A stretch of 5,828 bases of DNA from Actinotignum schaalii (GTDB lineage: Bacteria > Actinomycetota > Actinomycetes > Actinomycetales > Actinomycetaceae). Within the stretch, counting starts at the first letter, position 1. Each line of letters starts with the position of its first letter. The translations under genes and the position numbers were made by a program. The notes under the pieces were generated by a model. That model made no database searches and was not told the origin of the DNA. It was given only the letters and a program-made list of their open reading frames with translations. This document shows, one piece after another, positions 1 to 4,486 of the stretch. Location of the stretch: assembly GCA_946222725.1 (NCBI GenBank), contig CAMIHT010000108.1:1-5828 (forward strand), in the 5' to 3' direction.

Positions 1-728
1 ATAGAGGCGCGCGCCGGGGGAGTATCCGCCGCGCTCGGGAGGGCAGCGGGGGAGGCCGGTACCGCGGCGGGAACCGCCGCGGGCGGCGTCGTACCGGAAA
101 AAACAGGATCCGCAGTTCCTGCCACCACCGCGGGAGTGTGATCCGGGCGCCACGGGCCCGCATCTGCCGTGAGGGAAGTTTCCGACAGCCACGAGGCCTC
201 ATCATTGCGGGCCTGAAGAGTATGGCGATCCGTGTCGATAAACCAGCGGGCCTCGTGCTCGCGCCCGGCGGACACGAAGCGCACAATCAGCGCCCAGGGT
301 TGCCCGGCCTCACGCACCGCATCCCAGGTGATCGAGGCGGTATCCACATCGCGGGCAACAAGTCGGGATGTGACGAGTTCTTCAACTGTGAAACCGCCCA
401 CGTCGCGCCCGAGAGTGTAGTTGCGGGCCTGTGCGGCGGTGTAGTTACGTTCGGCAATAATGGGATACGCCAGGGCGGAGATGCGTGAGGGGGGTAGCGC
501 GGCCATCTCGGAAATATCGTCCACGCTGCGGCCGGCACGCACGAGAGCTTGGATTTCACGCGGCCCCATCGGGGTGATCTCCTCATCGGGAGTGCTGGGA
601 TGGGGATCCTTGCGCAGGGCAGCACGCAGATCATCGGTGACGGGCAGCAGATAGCGATTGCCCTCCTCATCGTTGAGCGTGAGGTTGTGACCGTCGGGTT
701 GCAAGCCGAGCAGCTCCAGCTTTTTCAT
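1..728 (-). CDS. sepH: SepH, DUF3071-family cell-division regulator (5' part, runs off the window)
   Basis: SepH is an actinobacterial cytoplasmic protein that binds FtsZ and promotes Z-ring assembly (established for the Streptomyces protein). Only the first 242 residues are in the window; the frame is open to base 1, so this is edge truncation, not decay. Residues 1-33 form the family's opening strand pair (MKKLELLGLQPDGHNLTL). Residues 54-110 carry the hallmark GPREIQALVRAGRSVDDIS, followed by a helix-turn-helix with ERNYTAAQ. Residues 113-182 match the second conserved part, with ELVTSRL, TWDAVREAG, a GREHEARWFID strand and DEASWLSE. From about residue 195 the chain becomes an Ala/Pro linker, as expected before the variable C-terminus. 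The ATG at 728-726 has AAGGGA (738-733) four bases upstream. The gene is divergent from the DUF4193 gene. I am confident of the family; the FtsZ role is inferred from homologues. Confidence 0.93.
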   Translation of the reverse strand, partial: MKKLELLGLQPDGHNLTLNDEEGNRYLLPVTDDLRAALRKDPHPSTPDEEITPMGPREIQALVRAGRSVDDISEMAALPPSRISALAYPIIAERNYTAAQARNYTLGRDVGGFTVEELVTSRLVARDVDTASITWDAVREAGQPWALIVRFVSAGREHEARWFIDTDRHTLQARNDEASWLSETSLTADAGPWRPDHTPAVVAGTADPVFSGTTPPAAVPAAVPASPAALPSAADTPPARAS

Positions 729-803
729 CTTTTCCCTTACTCTTGGTACCACTCTTAGGGTGCCACCTCCGGGCCCGAAAAGCAGGTATTGGGCGCGGGT
801 GTG

Positions 804-832
804 TTTCCATGTGCCGCGCGTGCTGTTACACT
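804..832 (+). promoter_or_regulatory. Candidate promoter of the DUF4193 gene
   Basis: TTTCCA (804-809) is followed after 17 bp by TACACT (827-832). A TGT directly before the -10 (824-826) makes it an extended -10. Initiation near 839 would give a leader of about 115 nt before the ATG at 954. Spacing and extended -10 support a housekeeping-sigma promoter; the -35 matches consensus only 4 of 6. Confidence 0.5.
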
Positions 833-855
833 AAGCGCGCAGTACCACCCGTCAG
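828..855 (-). promoter_or_regulatory. Candidate sepH promoter
   Basis: On the minus strand CTGACG (855-850, containing the TGAC core of a -35 box) lies 16 bp before TAGTGT (833-828), which fits the TANNNT pattern of actinobacterial -10 boxes. The predicted start near 821 would leave a leader of about 93 nt before sepH. The -10 shares its bases with the opposing promoter. Read by eye; tentative. Confidence 0.35.
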
Positions 856-887
856 GACCATACGCGAGGGCGGAAAGATCCGTTTCT

Positions 888-923
888 CGCGGGTGGACGC
901 CGGTTCGTGCGGAATCCACCGCG
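888..923 (+). promoter_or_regulatory. Inverted repeat (possible hairpin) in the DUF4193 leader
   Basis: GGTGGA (892-897) pairs with TCCACC (915-920), and after a one-base bulge at 891 the pairing continues CGC (888-890) with GCG (921-923). The 17-nt loop can itself pair CCG (900-902) with CGG (910-912). The element would lie in the 5' untranslated RNA, about 30 nt before the start codon. Overlapping it, GTGGACGCCGG (893-903) recurs with one mismatch as GTGGACCCCGG (923-933), exactly 30 bp later. I do not recognise it as a known riboswitch; it could be a protein-binding site or chance in GC-rich DNA. Confidence 0.35.
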
Positions 924-953
924 TGGACCCCGGCATTTTTGGAGAGTGACTTT

Positions 954-1253
954 ATGGCAACAGATTACGATGCTCCGCGTAAGCAAGACGAGGAGCTCCG
1001 CGAGGATTCTTTCGAACAGCTCGCCGGGCGGCGCTCGGACCAGCAATCCGGCGCGGTTGATGAGGACGAGGTCGAAGCGGCCGAGGGCTTTGAGCTCCCC
1101 GGTGCGGACCTGTCCAATGTCGAGCTATCCGTCAATGTGATTCCGGCTCAGGATGATGAATTCACCTGCTCACAGTGCTTCCTGGTTCACCATCGCTCCC
1201 AATTGGATCACGTGGAAGACGGACTGCCCGTCTGCGTGGATTGCGCGGGCTAA
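954..1253 (+). CDS. DUF4193-family zinc-ribbon protein
   Basis: This small acidic cytoplasmic protein (99 residues) is near-universal in actinobacteria, and its biochemical role is unknown to me. It opens MATDYDAPRK, the family signature. An acidic, Glu/Asp-rich central part follows, including VDEDEVEAAE and FELPGADLS. The C-terminus carries a four-cysteine zinc ribbon: C72 and C75 (CSQC), then FLVHHRSQ, then C94 and C97 (CVDC). The length is normal for the family. I chose the ATG at 954 because it gives the conserved N-terminus and has GGAGAG (941-946) 7 nt upstream; the same frame is open further left, but that extension shows no family similarity. It is the counterpart of Rv2699c. In many relatives a DUF3093 gene and dut follow; here neither does. 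It appears monocistronic, with a GC hairpin after it. Confidence 0.95.
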   Translation: MATDYDAPRKQDEELREDSFEQLAGRRSDQQSGAVDEDEVEAAEGFELPGADLSNVELSVNVIPAQDDEFTCSQCFLVHHRSQLDHVEDGLPVCVDCAG

Positions 1254-1270
1254 CTGGAAGTACGACGACG

Positions 1271-1291
1271 CCGCGGCCCTTCGGGCCGCGG
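1271..1291 (+). terminator. GC hairpin after the DUF4193 gene, probable terminator
   Basis: A perfect 9-bp inverted repeat, CCGCGGCCC (1271-1279) and GGGCCGCGG (1283-1291), has a 3-nt loop (TTC) and starts 18 bp after the stop codon. No T-run follows (the next bases are TATCTCACC), so it is not a textbook intrinsic terminator, but U-less hairpins of this kind are common at gene ends in high-GC actinobacteria. It separates the DUF4193 unit from the next promoter. Confidence 0.6.
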
Positions 1292-1299
1292 TATCTCAC

Positions 1300-1322
1300 C
1301 ACAGTGCATTTCAACACGGTGC
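1300..1322 (+). repeat. Tandem CACNGTGC repeats, possible operator
   Basis: CACAGTGC (1300-1307) and CACGGTGC (1315-1322) are two near-identical copies, each containing a CAC-N-GTG dyad, with starts 15 bp apart. They cover the predicted -35 region of the next promoter, a position suited to transcription control. No regulator family can be named from this alone. Confidence 0.3.
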
Positions 1323-1340
1323 GACTTCCCTCATTAGACT
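1311..1340 (+). promoter_or_regulatory. Candidate promoter of the DUF3710/OB-fold/DUF3159 operon
   Basis: TAGACT (1335-1340) is a good TANNNT-type -10. TCAACA (1311-1316), 18 bp upstream, matches the -35 consensus in 4 of 6 positions. Transcription would begin near 1346-1348, about 31 nt before the DUF3710 start. The preceding hairpin supports a new transcription unit starting here. Confidence 0.45.
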
Positions 1341-1347
1341 AGAGGAA

Positions 1348-1374
1348 ATGAAGGAATCGGGACGAGGAGTATAA
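1348..1374 (+). CDS. Possible 8-codon leader peptide (MKESGRGV)
   Basis: An ATG at 1348 opens an eight-codon frame ending in TAA at 1372-1374, four bases before the DUF3710 start codon. Its ATG lies where the TAGACT promoter would start transcription, so it could be translated leaderless; GAGGA (1342-1346) is too close to act as a normal Shine-Dalgarno. The DUF3710 ribosome-binding site (GAGGAG, 1364-1369) is inside this frame, so translating it could affect access to that site. No composition typical of an attenuation peptide is seen. It may well be chance. Confidence 0.15.
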   Translation: MKESGRGV

Positions 1375-1378
1375 AGCT

Positions 1379-2128
1379 ATGGCATGGTTCTCACGGCGGA
1401 AGAAAAACATGACCTCGGCATCGCAGCCGGTAGAGCGTGAAGAAACCGGCCAGAACCTCGCTGCACAAAATTCCGGAGCGGCGGAAGGTAGCGTGGAGGC
1501 CACTGCCGGTGCTGAAGCTCCCGCTGCAGGCCCGAAGGAACGCGGCCCCTACGATGAATCCGAAGCCCCGGAGAACCCCGCTCTTATTGACGGCGGTGCG
1601 CTGCGACTACCGATTTTGCCCGATGCCACCATGCAATTCTCCGTGGATCGCGAACGTCAGGTCGTGCTCGGCGTGGTCTACGTGATGGGGGATTCCGCGG
1701 TGCAATTGCAGGTATTCGCCGCACCGAAATCCGCTAGCCTGTGGGAGGATATCCGGGTAGAAGTGATTTCCTCCATCGCCAACCAGGGCGGGCGTTTCCA
1801 GGAAGCCGAAGGGGAATACGGCCCCGAAATCCAGGCCCAGATGCCCGCGGAGAACGGCCGGGTACCGGTGCGCTTTATCGGTATCGACGGCCCGCGCTGG
1901 CTGCTGCGGGTAGCCGTGACCGGGCGCGGAGCGGTAGATCCGGAACGCGGTACCGAAGTACTCCACCGCGTCCTCGATGATCTGGTGGTTGTGCGCGGCA
2001 CCCAAGCTATCCCGCCGCGCGAATTGCTTCCCCTCGCTCTTCCCCAGCAGGGTGAGCCGGAACCAGAAACTCCTGATACCGGCATCGAGCTCCCCAAGCG
2101 CGGCCCGGAAATCCAAGAGATCCACTAG
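1379..2128 (+). CDS. DUF3710 domain-containing protein
   Basis: This is a conserved actinobacterial cytoplasmic protein of unknown function, counterpart of Rv2696c. The product has 249 residues. Residues 1-10 are basic (MAWFSRRKKN), and about 11-55 are a low-complexity Ala/Glu-rich linker. The DUF3710 domain runs from about 56 to 222. It opens with GPYDESE, then GGALRLP, a strand with VVLGVVYVMGDSAVQLQVFA and APKSASLWEDIR. Next come the QGG turn, VRFIGIDGPRWLLR, TGRGAVDPE, the VVVRG strand and the closing IPPRELLPLALP. The tail (223-249) is charged and Pro/Glu-rich. The start has GAGGAG (1364-1369) 9 nt upstream; a second Met at residue 11 is possible but less well placed. It heads an operon with the OB-fold gene, which begins 6 bp after its stop in the same frame. 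Usually dut stands directly upstream; here it is absent. Family identity is secure; function is not known to me. Confidence 0.93.
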   Translation: MAWFSRRKKNMTSASQPVEREETGQNLAAQNSGAAEGSVEATAGAEAPAAGPKERGPYDESEAPENPALIDGGALRLPILPDATMQFSVDRERQVVLGVVYVMGDSAVQLQVFAAPKSASLWEDIRVEVISSIANQGGRFQEAEGEYGPEIQAQMPAENGRVPVRFIGIDGPRWLLRVAVTGRGAVDPERGTEVLHRVLDDLVVVRGTQAIPPRELLPLALPQQGEPEPETPDTGIELPKRGPEIQEIH

Positions 2129-2134
2129 ATAGCT

Positions 2135-2386
2135 ATGGCTACACCGGTGTGGGTGACGGGGGATATTATCGCCATCACGTACCCGGGCGCCCCCGGAGGG
2201 AATGGGGCCCATACCCCGGAAGTACGTATCGCTGTGGAAACCACCGCGGGGCTCCTCACCCTTATTTTCCAAGGGAGGCGCACCATCGACTGCGTGAGGG
2301 TCGGGGACCGTATTCGTGCCCGGATAGTGCCATTGCGGCGCAGGGGCGTGCTGGTAGCATATAACCCGGAATATATCGTGCTTTAG
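2135..2386 (+). CDS. Short OB-fold nucleic-acid-binding-like protein
   Basis: This looks like the counterpart of Rv2694c, annotated as an OB-fold (tRNA-anticodon/RecG wedge-type) protein; its substrate is unknown to me. The 83 residues contain the five-strand pattern. GDIIAITYPG opens it (8-18), followed by EVRIAVETTAG and LLTLIFQGRRTI (the family's G-R-R-x-I turn, about 40-51), then VGDRIRARI. It ends with GVLVAYNPEYIVL, where the YNP motif closes the barrel. Relatives are usually around 120 residues with a helical N-terminal lead-in, which is missing here. A longer start is impossible: the DUF3710 gene is in the same frame and its TAG stop (2126-2128) is three codons upstream. No good Shine-Dalgarno precedes the ATG, so translation is probably coupled to the upstream gene. 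Confidence 0.82.
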   Translation: MATPVWVTGDIIAITYPGAPGGNGAHTPEVRIAVETTAGLLTLIFQGRRTIDCVRVGDRIRARIVPLRRRGVLVAYNPEYIVL

Positions 2387-2415
2387 CGAGCACCCCTGAA
2401 CAGCCGGGAGGCCAC

Positions 2416-3114
2416 ATGGATACCACCACACCCGGCGGCGGCCTGCGCGCGGTTCTCGGGGAAGAATTCGATGCCTGGAAAGCGATAGGTGGGGTGCGCG
2501 GTGTCATTGAAGCTAATGTTCCCGCCCTCGTTTTTGTCATTATTTATTTAGTTACCCGCAATATTCCCCTGGCGGTCCTCGTTCCTCTGGGCATGGCCGT
2601 TCTGGCTATCCTGGTGCGGCTCATGCAGCGGATCGACGTGATGCCGGCCCTCGGCGGGCTTTTTGTGGTTGGAATCTCGGCTTTTTTCGCCTGGCGCTCC
2701 GGACGCGCGGAAACCTATTTCCTTCCCGGTTTCCTCACCAATGCCGCTTACGCGGTAGGAGTGACTATTTCCCTTCTCATCCGCCGGCCCATCATGGGAT
2801 ATATTATCGGGATGCTGCGCGGGGATATTGCCTCGTGGCGCAGCGCCACCCACCCGGCCGCTCGGCTCACCTACCGGCGCTATACCCGCATTACATGGCT
2901 GTGGCTCGCCATGTTCGCCGGCCGCGTCGTCGTACAACTGCCCTTCTTTATCAGCGGCAATACCGCAGCGCTGGGCGTTATCAAAATTATTGCCGGGCCG
3001 GTGCTGTTCTGCCTTATCCTGTGGGCCACCTGGCTACTGGTACGTGGCCTGCCCCCGGCCAGCACCTACCTGGAGCCTTCCGAATCTACGGCGGCCTCTC
3101 CTTCCGCATCTTGA
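2416..3114 (+). CDS. DUF3159 integral membrane protein
   Basis: This is a polytopic inner-membrane protein of unknown function, counterpart of Rv2693c. It has 232 residues. The family signature GGVRGVIEANVPALVF spans about 25-40. Six hydrophobic segments can be picked out near 32-47, 51-68, 78-93, 102-123, 160-180 and 184-208. Conserved family points include FAWRSG (91-96) after the third segment, LIRRPIMGYIIG (121-132), a cytoplasmic loop with RGDIASWR, RYTRITWLWLAMFAGR (155-170) and VQLPFF. The tail (217-232) is Ser/Ala-rich. GGGAGG (2406-2411) lies 4 nt before the ATG, and the gene follows the OB-fold gene by 29 bp, so they are very likely one operon. Its last 49 bp overlap the 3' end of ceoC on the other strand, and no terminator is visible between them. 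The recurrent neighbourhood with TrkA genes hints at ion or envelope physiology, but that is only inference. Confidence 0.93.
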   Translation: MDTTTPGGGLRAVLGEEFDAWKAIGGVRGVIEANVPALVFVIIYLVTRNIPLAVLVPLGMAVLAILVRLMQRIDVMPALGGLFVVGISAFFAWRSGRAETYFLPGFLTNAAYAVGVTISLLIRRPIMGYIIGMLRGDIASWRSATHPAARLTYRRYTRITWLWLAMFAGRVVVQLPFFISGNTAALGVIKIIAGPVLFCLILWATWLLVRGLPPASTYLEPSESTAASPSAS

Positions 3115-3788
3115 GCGGGGGCCGGGCGGGGCCGGAAATAGCTCTTGAGAGCGGACATATCCACATCGTCCCCGCCATCAATGAGGAGCACCTGATCATC
3201 CACATCCACGATTAAATCGGCATCGGCGGTCAGTGGCACACCATCACGAATAATAGCGTTTATGGCGACTCCGGAGGGCAGCTCAATATCGCTGATGGCG
3301 CTTCCCACCACCGGGGCATCGGCGGATACCGAAACCTGCCACAGGCTCGCCCCGCTGCGATGGAAACGCATGACCTGAGTGAGGGAGCCATCCGAGACCG
3401 CATCCTCCACCAGGGAGGCCATAATTCGCGGAGTGGAGACCGTGACATCCACACCCCAGGCATCGGTGAACAACCATTCATTACGCGGGTTATTGACACG
3501 CGCAATGGTGCGGGCGATGCCGAACTCGGTTTTTGCCAGCAAAGACACCACCAGATTTACCTTGTCATCCCCGGTGGCGCACACGATAATATCGGCCTCC
3601 GCCGCGCCCGCTTCGCGCAGTGCGGGAACCTCACAAGCATCGGCCAGATGCCAATCCGCATCCGAAGCACTCGAAATACGCATAGCGGAGGGCTTTTTAT
3701 CCACGATAGAGATCGAATGCTCGGATTTGAGAAGTTCGCGGGCCACCGACACCCCGACGGCGCCGGCCCCAATAATGAGAATATTCAC
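3066..3788 (-). CDS. ceoC: CeoC, TrkA-family potassium uptake regulatory protein (RCK_N + RCK_C)
   Basis: This is a cytoplasmic NAD(H)-binding RCK subunit that, with CeoB, controls a membrane potassium transporter. The Rossmann domain occupies about 1-120: GAGAVG (7-12) is the dinucleotide loop and D30 the acidic residue for the adenine ribose. Strongly conserved blocks are LADACE (48-53), ATGDDKVNLVVSLLAKTEFG (71-90) and ARVNNPRNEWLF (96-107), then WGVDVTVSTPR. An RCK_C (TrkA_C) domain follows at about 135-210. Residues 218-240 are an Ala/Glu-rich tail that overlaps the DUF3159 gene. The start is GTG at 3788-3786; GGAAGG (3800-3795) lies 6 nt upstream, inside ceoB, and the start overlaps the ceoB stop as GTGA. 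It matches M. tuberculosis CeoC (Rv2692) closely as I recall it. The transporter partner is not established here. Confidence 0.93.
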   Translation of the reverse strand: MNILIIGAGAVGVSVARELLKSEHSISIVDKKPSAMRISSASDADWHLADACEVPALREAGAAEADIIVCATGDDKVNLVVSLLAKTEFGIARTIARVNNPRNEWLFTDAWGVDVTVSTPRIMASLVEDAVSDGSLTQVMRFHRSGASLWQVSVSADAPVVGSAISDIELPSGVAINAIIRDGVPLTADADLIVDVDDQVLLIDGGDDVDMSALKSYFRPRPAPAQDAEGEAAVDSEGSR

Positions 3789-4447
3789 TGCGCACCTTCC
3801 GATTTGAGCAGCATATGTTGTACGCCGGAGGCGTCCTCGGAAGCCACGAGCACTTTGAGAGTATCCCCGTCCTGGATCACGGTGTCACTGTGGGGGAGGA
3901 GCCCGGCCAGGCTACGGATAATATAGGCGACTCGCGCCCCGGTTTCGTCTTCCACATCCGCGACGGTGCGCCCGAACCAGCGCCGATCCACCGCAACTTC
4001 AATGAGGGAAATCCGGGCGAGGGGATCGCGGAATTCGTGGTGGGGGCCCAGCGGAATGAGTTCACGCAGCACCCGGTCCGCCGTCCAGCGCACCGGGGCG
4101 ACCGTGGCGATCCCGAGCCGTTCGTAGATAATCGCACGAGTGGGATCGTAGACACGAGCCACCACATTGGTGAGTCCGAAAGTTTCGCGCGCCACCCGGG
4201 CGGCGATGATATTCGAGTTATCGCCCGAGGAAACGGCGGCGAAGCCGGCGGCGTCGTCGATATTTGCGCGCGCTAAAACATCACGATCAAAACCGACGCC
4301 GGTGATCTGCTGCCCCGGGAAATCTTCGGGGAGCTTGCGGAAAGCTTCAGCATCCTGGTCGATAATGGCCACCGAATGGCCGATGGCGGAAAGCGAGAGC
4401 GCCAGTGCGGCACCCACGCGCCCGCATCCCATAATTACGAAGTGCAC
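3785..4447 (-). CDS. ceoB: CeoB, TrkA-family potassium uptake regulatory protein (RCK_N + RCK_C)
   Basis: This is the first gene of the ceoB-ceoC pair, a 220-residue cytoplasmic RCK regulator of potassium transport. The N-terminal Rossmann domain (about 1-118) carries GCGRVG (7-12) and D30 in VAIIDQD. The family blocks GFDRDVL (52-58), SSGDNSNIIAARVARETFG (73-91) and ARVYDPTRAIIYERLGI (97-113) follow. The RCK_C domain covers about 143-210, with RISLIEVAVD, WFGRTVADVE, RVAYI and the closing IQDGDTLKVL. The start is GTG at 4447-4445, giving the expected MHFVIMGCG opening. No Shine-Dalgarno precedes it; TAGCGT (4459-4454) with a 6-nt gap would put transcription start on the GTG itself, so it may be leaderless. 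It overlaps ceoC by 4 nt and is divergent from the permease-like gene. It closely resembles M. tuberculosis CeoB (Rv2691). Confidence 0.94.
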   Translation of the reverse strand: MHFVIMGCGRVGAALALSLSAIGHSVAIIDQDAEAFRKLPEDFPGQQITGVGFDRDVLARANIDDAAGFAAVSSGDNSNIIAARVARETFGLTNVVARVYDPTRAIIYERLGIATVAPVRWTADRVLRELIPLGPHHEFRDPLARISLIEVAVDRRWFGRTVADVEDETGARVAYIIRSLAGLLPHSDTVIQDGDTLKVLVASEDASGVQHMLLKSEGAQ

Positions 4448-4486
4448 TACATTACGCTACCGCAAAGCGGGTACCGTATCCTAGTG
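4448..4486. promoter_or_regulatory. Divergent control region between ceoB and the permease-like gene
   Basis: Only 39 bp separate the two start codons. Neither start has a Shine-Dalgarno sequence. On the minus strand TAGCGT (4459-4454) is a TANNNT box 6 nt before the ceoB GTG. On the plus strand TATCCT (4477-4482) is a box 4 nt before the ATG at 4487. Between them lies a small dyad, TACCGC (4458-4463), AAA, GCGG (4467-4470), then a bulged G and TA (4472-4473), almost exactly at the midpoint. No good -35 is visible for either. The arrangement suggests leaderless divergent transcripts with a shared operator, but each element alone is weak. Confidence 0.4.

Larger units (their letters stand above)
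729..953. other. Divergent intergenic region between sepH and the DUF4193 gene
   Basis: These 225 bp hold no convincing gene. They contain the two overlapping divergent promoters around 804-855. A short motif recurs three times on the plus strand: GGTACCAC at 745-752, GGTGCCAC at 759-766 and GTACCAC at 842-848. The first two copies lie between the putative sepH start point and its Shine-Dalgarno sequence. The right-hand part holds a structured leader (listed separately). GGAGAG at 941-946 is the ribosome-binding site for the ATG at 954, with a 7-nt spacer. Confidence 0.6.

Noticed and set aside
1..120. Dense GC-rich repeats at the left edge (GCGGCGG-like) as a regulatory repeat
   Set aside because: They are explained by the Ala/Pro-rich linker of SepH read on the minus strand.
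789..953. A longer N-terminus for the DUF4193 protein using an upstream start at 789
   Set aside because: The ATG at 954 gives the family's conserved MATDYDAPRK opening and has a good ribosome-binding site; the upstream extension covers the promoter and leader.
1607..2431. A 274-codon open frame on the minus strand opposite the DUF3710 and OB-fold genes
   Set aside because: It is antisense to two confidently identified genes, spans both, and its translation shows no family features; long antisense frames are expected in high-GC DNA.
3110..3160. Possible bidirectional terminator just past the DUF3159 stop (CCGG-GCGGGG-CCGG and CTCTTGAGAG)
   Set aside because: The stems are only 4-5 bp with no T-run, and the region is ceoC coding sequence.
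3360..3926. Plus-strand frames of 142 and 188 codons opposite ceoC and ceoB
   Set aside because: The minus-strand products match CeoB and CeoC throughout, so the opposing frames are shadows.
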